DNA from: Gemmatimonadota bacterium
Lineage (GTDB): Bacteria; Gemmatimonadota; Gemmatimonadetes; Gemmatimonadales; Gemmatimonadaceae
Length of the DNA: 64,000 bases
NCBI GenBank assembly: GCA_028287305.1
Contig: JAQBPX010000002.1
Location: 124,001 to 188,000, forward strand
Direction: 5' to 3'
Part shown: positions 32,103-40,385 of the stretch, piece by piece
Numbering within the stretch: position 1 is the first letter of the stretch
Layout of the letters: every line of letters begins with the position of its first letter
Notes under the pieces: model-generated
What the model was told of the DNA's origin: nothing
Seen by the model: the letters and a program-made list of their open reading frames with translations, nothing else
Databases searched by the model: none
Translations under genes and position numbers: made by a program

Positions 32103-33406
32103 TGGGAGCGGTGACCGACGACACGCGCACGCATGTGGTGGTCATCGGCGGCGGATTCGGTGGGCTGTACGCGGCGCGCGAGCTTGCGCGCATGCCGGTG
32201 CGCGTCACGCTGGTGGACCGCACGAATCACCACCTCTTCCAGCCGCTGCTCTACCAGGCGGCCACCGCGACCCTGGCGCCGACCGACATCACCGCGCCGA
32301 TCAGGTACCTGCTGCGCGACGCGACGAACACCACGGTGCTGATGGCGGAGGTGAACTCGATCGACCCGGTCGCGCGCGTGGTGCACTGCGACGATGGCGC
32401 GACCGACCTGGCCTACGACTACCTGCTCCTCGCCGCCGGCGCCCGTCACTCCTACTTCGGGCACCCGGAATGGGAGTCCGCCGCGCCGGGGCTGAAGAGC
32501 ATCGACGACGCCATCGTCATCCGGCAGCGGTTCCTGGGTGCCTTCGAGCGCGCGGAGAAGGCGACGTCGGATCGCGAGCGCGATGCCTGGCTCACCTTCG
32601 TGATCGTGGGCGGCGGGCCGACCGGGGTCGAGCTGGCGGGGATGTTTCCCACGATCGCGCGCCGCACCTTCGAGCGGGACTTCCGGCACATCGACGCCAC
32701 GCGGGCGCGGGTGATCCTCGTCGAGGGCGGTGCGCGCATCCTGCCGAGCTTCAATCCCGAGCTGGCCGCGAGGGCCCACCGCGACCTGGAGGAGCTGGGC
32801 GTCGAGATCCGCACGAGCACGATCGTGACCGGCATCGAGAAGGGGTGGGTCACGATCGGGGAGGAACGCATCGCGGCTGGCACCATCATCTGGGCGGCTG
32901 GAAACGTGGCGAGCCCGCTCGGCGCCTCGCTCGGGGTGCCCCTGGACCGGGCGGGCCGGGTGATCGTGAACCCGGACCTCTCGGTGCCTGGGCATCCGGA
33001 GGTGTTCGTGGTCGGTGACCAGGCGGCGATTCCCGCGCCGCCCGACCGTCCGGTGCCGGGAGTCGCGCCGGCCGCGATGCAGAGCGGTCCGCATGCGGCG
33101 AGGAACATCCGGCGACGGATGGAGCACCTGCCCACGCGACCGTTCACGTACGTGAACAAGGGGGACATGGCGACGATCGGCCGTCACCGGGCGATCGCGC
33201 GCGTGGCGGGAATGAACCTGGTCGGCATTCCAGCATGGTTCTTCTGGCTCTTCCTGCACATCCTCTACCTGGCGGGCTTCCGGAACCGGCTGAGCGTGCT
33301 GGTGGAGTGGGGCTATGCGTTCCTCACGTACCAGCGCGGCGCCCGGTTGATCACTGCGCCGCGGGCCTCGCCGGAGGGTTCGCGCACGCCGATCGGCCCG
33401 TGGTGA
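32102..33406 (+). CDS. ndh: Type II NADH:quinone oxidoreductase (NDH-2), 434 aa
   Basis: This single-subunit flavoenzyme oxidises NADH and reduces quinone without pumping protons. The FAD motif is V-V-I-G-G-G-F-G-G-L-Y-A-A-R-E and the NADH motif V-I-V-G-G-G-P-T-G-V-E-L-A-G. The family segment V-V-G-D-Q-A precedes the redox site. The C-terminal amphipathic helix W-F-F-W-L-F-L-H-I-L-Y-L provides membrane attachment. Its ATG shares a base with the permease stop (TGATG), so it is translated with the importer. This pairing could couple respiration to ferric uptake, which is an inference from position only. Confidence 0.93.
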   Translation: MGAVTDDTRTHVVVIGGGFGGLYAARELARMPVRVTLVDRTNHHLFQPLLYQAATATLAPTDITAPIRYLLRDATNTTVLMAEVNSIDPVARVVHCDDGATDLAYDYLLLAAGARHSYFGHPEWESAAPGLKSIDDAIVIRQRFLGAFERAEKATSDRERDAWLTFVIVGGGPTGVELAGMFPTIARRTFERDFRHIDATRARVILVEGGARILPSFNPELAARAHRDLEELGVEIRTSTIVTGIEKGWVTIGEERIAAGTIIWAAGNVASPLGASLGVPLDRAGRVIVNPDLSVPGHPEVFVVGDQAAIPAPPDRPVPGVAPAAMQSGPHAARNIRRRMEHLPTRPFTYVNKGDMATIGRHRAIARVAGMNLVGIPAWFFWLFLHILYLAGFRNRLSVLVEWGYAFLTYQRGARLITAPRASPEGSRTPIGPW

Positions 33407-33447
33407 AAATCAGTGCGTGAAATCACGCGCGCGGGGCGGATTTCTCA

Positions 33448-33476
33448 TTGACAGGAGTGTGAGCGACGGGCAATCT
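33448..33476 (+). promoter_or_regulatory. Candidate sigma70-type promoter for the NtrB-like kinase
   Basis: TTGACA (33448-33453) is separated by 17 bases from CAATCT (33471-33476). The -35 is perfect; the -10 keeps the A and final T that bacterial -10 elements most require. It lies 27 bases before the ATG, in the 96-base gap after NDH-2. Confidence 0.45.
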
Positions 33477-33502
33477 GAGGGTGAACGCCGCTGCTGGCCT
33501 TC

Positions 33503-35542
33503 ATGGCCGGACGTCGTGCCGGCGCCGCACCCGCATCCCTCCCCGTCGTGGCCAATCCACAGGCCGACATCTCCGCTGGCGCACAGGGCGAAGCCCATGG
33601 GCGATTCGACGCCCTGCTCGAGGCGCTCTCGCTCGCCATCGCCGTCTTCGACGGCAATGAGCGGCTCGTCACGGCGAACGCGCGCTACCGCGAGCTGACG
33701 GGGCTCGACGCCGACCAGCTCAAGCAGCGCCCGGTGTACGACGCGTTCCCCAACGCGCTGGCTGACCTCACCGAGCAGATCGACGACGCGATCGACGGCA
33801 TGCCGACGATCGCCCTGCACGTGCCCTTCCAGCTGAAGAGCGGCGTGCGCCTGGTGGAGGTGACCATGACGCCGCTGGCCGACGCCAACGGGGTCAAGGG
33901 GCTGCTGTTCGCCGGCAATGACGTCACGGAACGCGAATCCCTTCGAGAGGACCTCGCGCGAAGCATCGCGCAGCTCGAGTCCATCTTCGACGTGATCCCG
34001 GATTCGGTGCGCGTGGTGGACCCCGAGGGGCGCACGCTGCGCTCGAACACGCAGTCGCAGCAGGATCACGGCGCCGTGCAGCCTGCCACGCTGCAGGAGC
34101 TCTGGCAGCTCGACCGCCCGCGCACGCTCGAGGGCACGAGCCTCTTCGTGCACGAGCACCCCACCGCCCGCGCCCTCAAGGGCGAGCGCGTGCGCGGCGA
34201 GCAGATCGAGGTGCGCCGCGGTCCCGAGGGGCGCACGATCATCGAGGTGAACGCCAACCCGCTCTACGACGAGCGCGGCCGCGTGCGCGGCGCAGTGACC
34301 GTGGAGCGCGACGTCACCTTCCGCGTGAAGATGTCGCAGCAGCTCGCCGAGGAAGCACGCCGCAACGCCGAGCTCTACGAGCGGGTCTCCACGGAAGCGG
34401 AGCGACTCGAGCGAATGGTGCAGGAGCGCACCGCCGAAGTGCTGGCGCTGCAGGAAGCGCGGTCGCGCGAGCGTCGCCTGGCCGCCGTGGGACAGCTGGC
34501 TGCCGGCGTGATGCACGACGTCAACAACGCCCTCAACCCGATCATGGCGGCGGCGTACCTGCTCGAGGCCAACGCCGAGAATCCAACAGCCGTTCGCGAC
34601 TACGCGGTGCGCATCGCAAAGGCCGCCGAGACGGGCGCAGCCACCGCCGCCCGCGTGGGCCGATTCATTCGCCAGGATCCCCTCCAGGGCGTGCGCGAGG
34701 AGATCGTGGACCTGTCCATGATGGTGGACGAGGTGATCGCGATGACGCGCCCCCTGTGGCAGGAGCGGTCGCGCGGCGGCGTGGTCGAGCTCGATCGCCA
34801 GCTCACCACCGGCGCGATCGTCAGCGGCGTGGCGGGCGAGGTGCGCGAGGCGCTCCTCAACCTGGTGCAGAACGCCCTCGACGCCATGCAGGGCGGGGGC
34901 ACGCTGCGCGTGAAGACCGCCGTGCATGGCGAGCAGGTGAGCCTCGAGGTCAGCGACACGGGACACGGCATGAGCGCCGAGGTGCGCGAGCGCGCCTTCG
35001 AGCCCTTCTTCACCACCAAGGGGCAGCGGGGAACGGGCCTCGGCCTGGCCGAGGTGTACGGCATCGCGAAGCGCCACCGCGGCCACGCCGAGATCGAGTC
35101 CGAGCCGGGAGTGGGCACCACCATCCGGATGATCTTCCCCATCTCCACCGCCAGTGAGCGCGGGGGAGACCCCGAGCGCCCGCGCCCCCGCGCGCCCCGC
35201 AGGATCCTCTTCGTGGAGGACCACACCGACAGCCGCGAATTCGTCACCGCGCTGCTCCAGACCGAGGGGCACACGGTGACCGCGGTGACGAGCGTCCAGG
35301 AGGCCCGGGAGCAGCTCGACGGGCCAATTCCGTTCGAGGTGCTGATCACGGACATCGGGCTCCCCGACGGCACCGGCTGGGACCTGGTGGCGTACACCCG
35401 CGCGCGGTTCGCCACCATGCGAATCGGCGTCGTGACCGGCTGGGAGCCGCGCAGCGGCATGGGCAGTGAGGCGGACTTCATCCTCCGCAAGCCGGTTCGC
35501 ACCTCCGAACTTCTCGGGCACGTAGTGGGAGATGTCGCCTGA
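33503..35542 (+). CDS. PAS-containing NtrB-like hybrid histidine kinase, 679 aa
   Basis: This is a soluble kinase. Two PAS domains (about residues 35-150 and 155-285) precede a coiled coil. The dimerisation helix is of the NtrB type, with His338 in V-M-H-D-V-N-N-A-L-N-P instead of the S-H-E-L-R-T-P form of the other kinases here. HATPase_c shows N-A-L-D-A-M, D-T-G-H-G-M and F-F-T-T-K-G-Q-R-G-T-G-L-G-L. A C-terminal receiver (about 565-675) keeps the acidic pair F-V-E-D, the acceptor Asp in I-T-D-I-G-L-P-D and Lys in L-R-K-P. It is followed after 42 bases by an ANTAR regulator, its likely partner. Confidence 0.93.
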   Translation: MAGRRAGAAPASLPVVANPQADISAGAQGEAHGRFDALLEALSLAIAVFDGNERLVTANARYRELTGLDADQLKQRPVYDAFPNALADLTEQIDDAIDGMPTIALHVPFQLKSGVRLVEVTMTPLADANGVKGLLFAGNDVTERESLREDLARSIAQLESIFDVIPDSVRVVDPEGRTLRSNTQSQQDHGAVQPATLQELWQLDRPRTLEGTSLFVHEHPTARALKGERVRGEQIEVRRGPEGRTIIEVNANPLYDERGRVRGAVTVERDVTFRVKMSQQLAEEARRNAELYERVSTEAERLERMVQERTAEVLALQEARSRERRLAAVGQLAAGVMHDVNNALNPIMAAAYLLEANAENPTAVRDYAVRIAKAAETGAATAARVGRFIRQDPLQGVREEIVDLSMMVDEVIAMTRPLWQERSRGGVVELDRQLTTGAIVSGVAGEVREALLNLVQNALDAMQGGGTLRVKTAVHGEQVSLEVSDTGHGMSAEVRERAFEPFFTTKGQRGTGLGLAEVYGIAKRHRGHAEIESEPGVGTTIRMIFPISTASERGGDPERPRPRAPRRILFVEDHTDSREFVTALLQTEGHTVTAVTSVQEAREQLDGPIPFEVLITDIGLPDGTGWDLVAYTRARFATMRIGVVTGWEPRSGMGSEADFILRKPVRTSELLGHVVGDVA

Positions 35543-35584
35543 CGCGCTGGCGCAGGGCGCTCCGGCCCCTCAAATTCCGGCGTG

Positions 35585-36193
35585 ATGACTGACACCGCCC
35601 AGATCCGCGTGCTGATCGCCGAGGACGACGCAAACGCGCGTTCCCTCCTCGTTGACCTGCTCTCCGCGCTAGGCCACCTCGTGGTTGCCGAGGTGGGAAC
35701 GGGTCGCGAAGCGTTCGAGAAGGCGCGCGAAGTCGTGCCCGACGTCGTGTTGCTCGACGTCCACATGCCCGATGGCTCGGGGATCGAGGCCGCGGAGCTG
35801 ATCACGCAATCGCTGCCGGGAGTCGCCGTGGTGCTTTTCAGCGGCGACCAGCAGCTCACGCTGAGCGATCGCGACGTGACCGCCACCGCGGCGATTGCGT
35901 TCCTGCCGAAGCCCGCGCCCCCGCGCGTGCTCGACTCCACGCTGCGCCTCGCCGCCACGCGCGCGCGGGAGCTCAGCTCCGCGCGAAAGGATGCAGAGTC
36001 GGCCCGCAGCGCGCTCGAGAACCGCAAGACCATCGAGCGGGCGAAGGGCATCCTGATGCGGCGCACCGGCTCCTCGGAGCAGGAGGCGTATCGCATCCTC
36101 CAGCGCACCAGCCAGGATCGCTCCGTGCCGATGGTCGAGATCGCGAAGGCGGTGCTGGCCAGCGAGCCAGGGTTCCAGGAAGACGAGGCCTGA
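35585..36193 (+). CDS. Response regulator with ANTAR RNA-binding domain, 202 aa
   Basis: The receiver (about residues 8-125) has L-I-A-E-D-D, the phospho-acceptor in V-V-L-L-D-V-H-M-P-D and Lys in L-P-K-P. A helix links it to an ANTAR domain (about 145-200) with the hallmark I-E-R-A-K-G-I-L-M-R-R and A-Y-R-I-L-Q-R. ANTAR proteins bind paired hexaloop RNA hairpins and prevent transcription termination; they are usually switched by a histidine kinase, here probably the upstream gene. A GTG directly precedes the ATG. No dual-hairpin target was recognised in this window. The lipoprotein gene starts on its stop codon (TGATG). Confidence 0.92.
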   Translation: MTDTAQIRVLIAEDDANARSLLVDLLSALGHLVVAEVGTGREAFEKAREVVPDVVLLDVHMPDGSGIEAAELITQSLPGVAVVLFSGDQQLTLSDRDVTATAAIAFLPKPAPPRVLDSTLRLAATRARELSSARKDAESARSALENRKTIERAKGILMRRTGSSEQEAYRILQRTSQDRSVPMVEIAKAVLASEPGFQEDEA

Positions 36194-36690
36194 TGCGCGG
36201 CGGTGGCCCGGCGATGGCGGCGCTCGCGCTGCTCGCGGCCACGAGTTGCAACCATCCCGACACCACCAGCACCTCGCCGGGCGCGCTGCCGGTGCTGCGC
36301 GGCGTCGACGGAAGCTGGGCGGTTTCCATCACGGAGCTCGACGGCGACGGGATGCGCTGCACGGTGAAGGGCAGCAAGTGGGACATCTCCGTCAACGGCA
36401 CCGCGGTCGGCGGCACCGCGTCGGCCGACGCCTTTCGCGCCACCTGCGTGCCGCTCGGCGCCGACCCGATTCCGCAGGGCACGCTGCTCCCCTACTTCAC
36501 GATCGGGCCGCTCGAGGGCACGCTGGTCGAGACGCACCTCAACATGCGGATCGTGAGCGAGGAAGGCGTGTGGCGCTTCGATGGCAACGTGAGTGGTGCC
36601 ACGCAGATTGCCGGTACCGCGACGGAGACCGAGACGATCAACGGCCGGACGCGCGTGCTGTCCGGCTACTTCTCGGCCATCCGCAACTAG
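36193..36690 (+). CDS. Hypothetical lipoprotein, 165 aa
   Basis: I do not recognise the family. A signal peptide ends in a lipobox-like L-L-A-A-T-S-C. The mature part is predicted to be beta-rich with repeated G-T-A and T-E-T segments and two further cysteines (M-R-C-T-V and A-T-C-V-P) that could form a disulfide. Translation is coupled to the ANTAR regulator by a TGATG junction, so it may be part of the same response. It is convergent with the DUF3597 gene, with 10 bases between stops. Confidence 0.65.
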   Translation: MRGGGPAMAALALLAATSCNHPDTTSTSPGALPVLRGVDGSWAVSITELDGDGMRCTVKGSKWDISVNGTAVGGTASADAFRATCVPLGADPIPQGTLLPYFTIGPLEGTLVETHLNMRIVSEEGVWRFDGNVSGATQIAGTATETETINGRTRVLSGYFSAIRN

Positions 36691-36700
36691 CGCTGCCGGC

Positions 36701-37093
36701 TCAGTCCATCAGGCTCGCGGGCACCTTGCCGCCATTCGCGGCCATCTTCTGCATCACCTGCTTGTGCAGCCAGATGTTCATCGGCGCCGAGTCGTTCATG
36801 TCGCCCGTGTAGCCGAGCTCCTGTGCCAGCGCCTTGCGCGTGGCAAGGTCGTTCTTCATGCCGAGCAGCGACATCATGTCCACGATCGACTCGCGCCAGT
36901 TGCTCTTGTGCCCGCTCTTCGTCTCGAGCGCGGTCATGATCGCTTCCACGTCCACCTGTTGCGCTGCCGGCGCGGGCGCGGCTGCGGCTGCCGAGCCCGG
37001 GCCGCTGTCAGGCCGAGTGGTGGCCGGCTTCATCGCCTCGACCAGGTCTGCGTGACCGGTCAGCTTGTCCCAGAGAGTGCCGAAGATGCTCAT
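36701..37093 (-). CDS. DUF3597 domain protein, 130 aa
   Basis: The N-terminus M-S-I-F-G-T-L-W-D-K-L and the C-terminal domain match DUF3597: A-I-M-T-A-L, then W-R-E-S-I-V-D-M-M-S-L-L-G-M, N-D-L-A-T-R-K-A-L-A-Q-E-L-G-Y and M-N-I-W-L-H-K-Q-V. The domain is a small helical fold of unknown function found in Gram-negative bacteria. An Ala/Pro-rich linker separates the two parts. The ATG has GAGG about 9 bases upstream. It lies 54 bases after the MFS gene across a strong hairpin and could be read through from that operon. Confidence 0.85.
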   Translation of the reverse strand: MSIFGTLWDKLTGHADLVEAMKPATTRPDSGPGSAAAAAPAPAAQQVDVEAIMTALETKSGHKSNWRESIVDMMSLLGMKNDLATRKALAQELGYTGDMNDSAPMNIWLHKQVMQKMAANGGKVPASLMD

Positions 37094-37109
37094 GATCGCC
37101 TCGAGAGGA

Positions 37110-37155
37110 GTGGATGATGCGCGACCCGCTCTCGCAAGAGAGGGGCCTCATCCAC
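37110..37155 (-). terminator. Long bulged hairpin at the end of the MFS operon
   Basis: Outer arms GTGGATGA (37110-37117) and TCATCCAC (37148-37155) enclose an inner CTCTC-GCAA-GAGAG stem. The outer arm includes the MFS stop codon. The hairpin fills most of the 54-base gap to the DUF3597 gene and probably terminates or attenuates minus-strand transcription. No long T tract follows. Confidence 0.5.
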
Positions 37156-38452
37156 CCTGCACTGGACGCGCCGCGTACTTCTCCATGTCGAGCCCGAGGT
37201 AGATCGTCCCCAGCACCAGGAGCGCGCTCACCACGAAGGGCGCGTGCGTCGAGCGGTCGAAGAGCCAGCCCGCCAAGGTAGGGAACGCCACGCGCGCGGC
37301 GCCGCCGAACGTTTGCTGCACGCCCATGTAGAGGCCGCGCTCGTGGCTCGGCGTGACGCGCGACAGCATCGCCGTCACGCAGGGAAAGGTGAAGGCGGTG
37401 CCGAGCGGGATGAACGCCACGAAGATCGCGAGCGGCAGGAAGGGGAGCAGCGCCACGCCGCGCGGGGGCAGCACGTCACCCAGTGCATGCGCGACGGCCT
37501 GCGGATCGGCGATCGGATAGAGGAAGGGCAGTGCGCCCAGCCCGATGCCGAGCAGTACGAGCCCCACGCGCGACAGTCGCGCCTCGCCGTACTTGTCCAC
37601 CGCGCGGCCAAGGAATCCGGCGCGCGTGATCACGGAGATCACGCCCACGTAGGTGAAGAAGAACCCGATGGTGTGCTTCGTCACGCCGAAGCGCTGCGCC
37701 AGGAAAAGGGCGAGCACGGCATTCACGCCGGTGAACGCGCCCATCGCCACCGCGTAGATCCAGATGAGCCGCGACGCCGGCTCGGCGGGATGCGAGATGA
37801 CGCGCAGCACTGCCTCGCGCGAGCGGCCGCGCACGCGCGGATTCGCCTTCGCGTCGGCGAAGTCGCGTGACTCGTGCAGGAAGATCCACGCGAAGATGAT
37901 GTTGATCACGCAGAGCCCCGCGGCCACCAGGCCCGGCGTGGCGGCACCCCTGCCCGCGAGGCTCACCATGCCGATCAGCGGGCCGAGCGCCACGCCCGCA
38001 TTCGTCGCCGCCGACAGCCATCCGAGGCTCTTGGCGCGATCCTCGGGGCGCGTGGCGTCCGCGACGTATGCCTGGATCACGCTCACCGTGCCGCCACCGG
38101 CGCCCTGCACCAGTCGCGAGAGGAACAGCAGCCAGAGCTGGCCGGCGTATGCGAATACCACGAAGGCGATGGCCGACGCGCTGAGGCCCACGATCAGCGC
38201 GGGGCGCCGGCCGTACGTGTCGGAGAAGCGCCCCCACATCGGCGCCGAGACCAGCTGCGCGATCGAGAAGCTCGACATCAGCAACCCCACCTGCAGCCCC
38301 GAGGCGCCGAGCGACTTCGCGTAGAAGGGGAGCAGCGGGATCACCATCAGCAACCCGAGCATGTCCACGAACGCGGTGATCATCAGCACGATGAGCTTCC
38401 GGTTCATGCGGCCGTCCGATGGTGCGTCCAACCCGACTGCTCCAGCGGTCAT
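37148..38452 (-). CDS. MFS transporter (DHA1/TetA-like), 434 aa
   Basis: Twelve membrane helices are expected. The MFS motif A is present after helix 2 (G-R-F-S-D-T-Y-G-R-R-P), and the first helix reads I-T-A-F-V-D-M-L-G-L-L-M-V-I-P-L-L-P. This is the drug:H+ antiporter type 1 form. Substrate is unknown. The start at 38452 overlaps the permease stop by ATGA, like all junctions of this operon; an internal ATG at 38407 would remove 15 residues ahead of helix 1. As last gene of a nucleoside-type importer operon it may export a product or analogue of the imported compound. Confidence 0.9.
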   Translation of the reverse strand: MTAGAVGLDAPSDGRMNRKLIVLMITAFVDMLGLLMVIPLLPFYAKSLGASGLQVGLLMSSFSIAQLVSAPMWGRFSDTYGRRPALIVGLSASAIAFVVFAYAGQLWLLFLSRLVQGAGGGTVSVIQAYVADATRPEDRAKSLGWLSAATNAGVALGPLIGMVSLAGRGAATPGLVAAGLCVINIIFAWIFLHESRDFADAKANPRVRGRSREAVLRVISHPAEPASRLIWIYAVAMGAFTGVNAVLALFLAQRFGVTKHTIGFFFTYVGVISVITRAGFLGRAVDKYGEARLSRVGLVLLGIGLGALPFLYPIADPQAVAHALGDVLPPRGVALLPFLPLAIFVAFIPLGTAFTFPCVTAMLSRVTPSHERGLYMGVQQTFGGAARVAFPTLAGWLFDRSTHAPFVVSALLVLGTIYLGLDMEKYAARPVQGG

Positions 38453-39330
38453 TCCGGCGCGCGACCCAGCGCCGCCGGCGGCACCGCGCGACCCACCACG
38501 CCCGCGAGCGCCACGATGGTCAGCACGTACGGGATCATCTCCACGAACTGCGACGGAAACGCGCCCACGCCCTGCAGGTGGATCTGCAGCGTCTCGGCGG
38601 CTGCGAAGAGCAGGCAGGCCAGCGCCACGCGCTTCGGGTCCCAGCGCCCGAAGATCGTGGCGGCGAGCGCGATGAAGCCGCGCAGCGCCGTCATCTGGTC
38701 GGTGAACTGGTGCTGGTCGAGTGCGAGGTACGCGCCGCCCAGGCCGGCGAGGATGCCCGACAGCGCCACCGCGGTCCAGCGCACGCGCGTCACCGGCACG
38801 CCCAGGGAAATCGCCGCGGCCGGGTGTTCACCCACCGCCCGGATGCGGAGGCCGAGCGGCGTGCGATAGAGGATCCACGCGACGAGCGGCAGCGCGAGGA
38901 AGCCCATCCACACGAGCGGGTTCTGCGCGAGCGCGCCGAAACCGGAGCCGCTGGAGGTGACGTTGAATCCCGGGACGCGCGGGGAGTTGGACGAGCTGTC
39001 GTAGAGGAAGCGCAGCAGCACGCGCGTGAGGCCGATCGCCAGCAGGTTCACCGCGATCCCGACCACCACCTGGTCGGCGCGGAAGCGGATCGCGCCGAGT
39101 CCGTAGAGCAGCGCGAACACCAGGCCACCGAGCGCGCCCGCGGCGAGCCCGATCCAGGGGTTGCCGGTCGCGAGGCTGCCGACCGCCGCGCCGAAGGCGC
39201 CGCCGAGCATGTAGCCCTCGAGCGTGAGGCCGATGATCCCCACGCGCTCCGTCATCACGCCGCCTGCGGCGGCGAACAGGTAGGGGATGGCGATGCGCAG
39301 CGTCTGCGTAAGGAAGGCGAGCGCCATCAT
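38449..39330 (-). CDS. BMP-type ABC importer permease 2 (NupC/YufQ-like), 293 aa
   Basis: This is an inner-membrane subunit with about eight to nine helices, of the branched-chain/ribose permease superfamily. The segment G-V-M-T-E-R-V-G-I-I-G-L-T-L-E-G-Y-M near the N-terminus and the coupling loop T-P-L-G-L-R-I-R-A-V-G-E-H-P-A-A-A are typical of the second permease of nucleoside (BMP) importers. It pairs with the 352-residue permease encoded just upstream. ATGA overlaps join it to both neighbours. Confidence 0.92.
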   Translation of the reverse strand: MMALAFLTQTLRIAIPYLFAAAGGVMTERVGIIGLTLEGYMLGGAFGAAVGSLATGNPWIGLAAGALGGLVFALLYGLGAIRFRADQVVVGIAVNLLAIGLTRVLLRFLYDSSSNSPRVPGFNVTSSGSGFGALAQNPLVWMGFLALPLVAWILYRTPLGLRIRAVGEHPAAAISLGVPVTRVRWTAVALSGILAGLGGAYLALDQHQFTDQMTALRGFIALAATIFGRWDPKRVALACLLFAAAETLQIHLQGVGAFPSQFVEMIPYVLTIVALAGVVGRAVPPAALGRAPE

Positions 39331-40385
39331 GCGTCGTTACTCCGGCGAAAGCCGCGCAGCAGGCGCCGCACTTCCGGCACCGAGGTAGCCACGGCGATGA
39401 TCACGACTGCCTGCAGGACGTCCACCATCTGCTTGGGCACGAGCGCGTTCACCGCGAGACCGCCCTGCGAGAGCGTGGCGAAGAGCAGCGCGGCGAGCAC
39501 GATGCCCACCGGATGGCTGCGTCCCACGAGAGCCACGGCAATGCCGAGGAAGCCGGCACCGGTCGCGAAGCCTTCCTCGTAATAGCCCTTGTAGCCGAGC
39601 ACGTAATTGAGGCCGCCGATGCCGGCGAGTGCGCCGGAGATCGCCATGGCATGCCACCAGACGCGGCCCACCTTCACGCCGCCATACTCGGCGGCCGCTG
39701 GCTGCAAGCCCGTGGCGCGCAGCTCGAAGCCGGCGCGCGTGCGAAAGAGGAACCAGCCCACGAGCACCGCGGCCGCGAGCGCGAGCAGCAGGACCACGTT
39801 CGCCGCGGAGCCATGGAAGGCGGGGAGGAACGCGTCGAGCCGCGGCAGCCTGCCACTGGCCAGCTCACGCGTGTGCAGCGTGTCCGGCACCTTGAAGCGT
39901 GAGGAGATCAGGTAGTTGAGCAGCGCCAGCACGACGAAGTTGAGCATGATCGTCGTGATGACCTCGTGCGCGCCGAAGCGTGCCTTCAACCAGCCGGGCA
40001 GTGCGCCCACCGCGCCGCCCGCGAGCGCCGCCGCCAGGAAATACACCGGCAGGAGGAGCAGCGCGGGAACACCGGCGGGGATGGCGAGGCCGACCACGGC
40101 GGCCATGAAGCCGCCGGCGGCCAGCTGCGACTCCGCACCGATGTTGAAGAGGCCGGCGCGCAGGCCAATCGCAACGGCGAGCCCCGTGAACGTGAGCGTG
40201 GTGGCCTTGTAGAGCACCTGCCCCAGTCCGTACGCGTTGCCCCAGGTTCCCTCGAGCAGCATCCGGTACACCGCGCCCGGGCTCTGGCCGAACAGCAGGA
40301 TCAACGCATCGCCCACGAGCATCGCCACCAGCAGCGCGACGACCGGCGGGAGCACCGCCTCCTCGAACTTCTCGCGCGTCATCAT
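39327..40385 (-). CDS. BMP-type ABC importer permease 1 (NupB/YufP-like), 352 aa
   Basis: The N-terminal cytoplasmic helix is followed by about eight to ten membrane helices. Family marks are L-F-N-I-G-A-E-S-Q-L-A-A-G-G, I-M-L-N-F-V-V-L-A-L-L-N-Y and the coupling loop R-A-G-F-E-L-R-A-T-G-L-Q-P-A-A-A. In BMP systems this permease forms a heterodimer with the shorter one encoded downstream. Two ATGs stand in tandem at 40385 and 40382. The first gives an ATGA overlap with the ATPase gene, the second a TGATG junction. Confidence 0.92.
   Translation of the reverse strand: MMTREKFEEAVLPPVVALLVAMLVGDALILLFGQSPGAVYRMLLEGTWGNAYGLGQVLYKATTLTFTGLAVAIGLRAGLFNIGAESQLAAGGFMAAVVGLAIPAGVPALLLLPVYFLAAALAGGAVGALPGWLKARFGAHEVITTIMLNFVVLALLNYLISSRFKVPDTLHTRELASGRLPRLDAFLPAFHGSAANVVLLLALAAAVLVGWFLFRTRAGFELRATGLQPAAAEYGGVKVGRVWWHAMAISGALAGIGGLNYVLGYKGYYEEGFATGAGFLGIAVALVGRSHPVGIVLAALLFATLSQGGLAVNALVPKQMVDVLQAVVIIAVATSVPEVRRLLRGFRRSNDA

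Noticed and set aside
33410-35521. 703-codon minus-strand frame opposite the NtrB-like kinase
   Set aside because: Antisense shadow with His/Arg/Leu/Ala-biased composition; the plus strand encodes clear PAS, HisKA and REC motifs.
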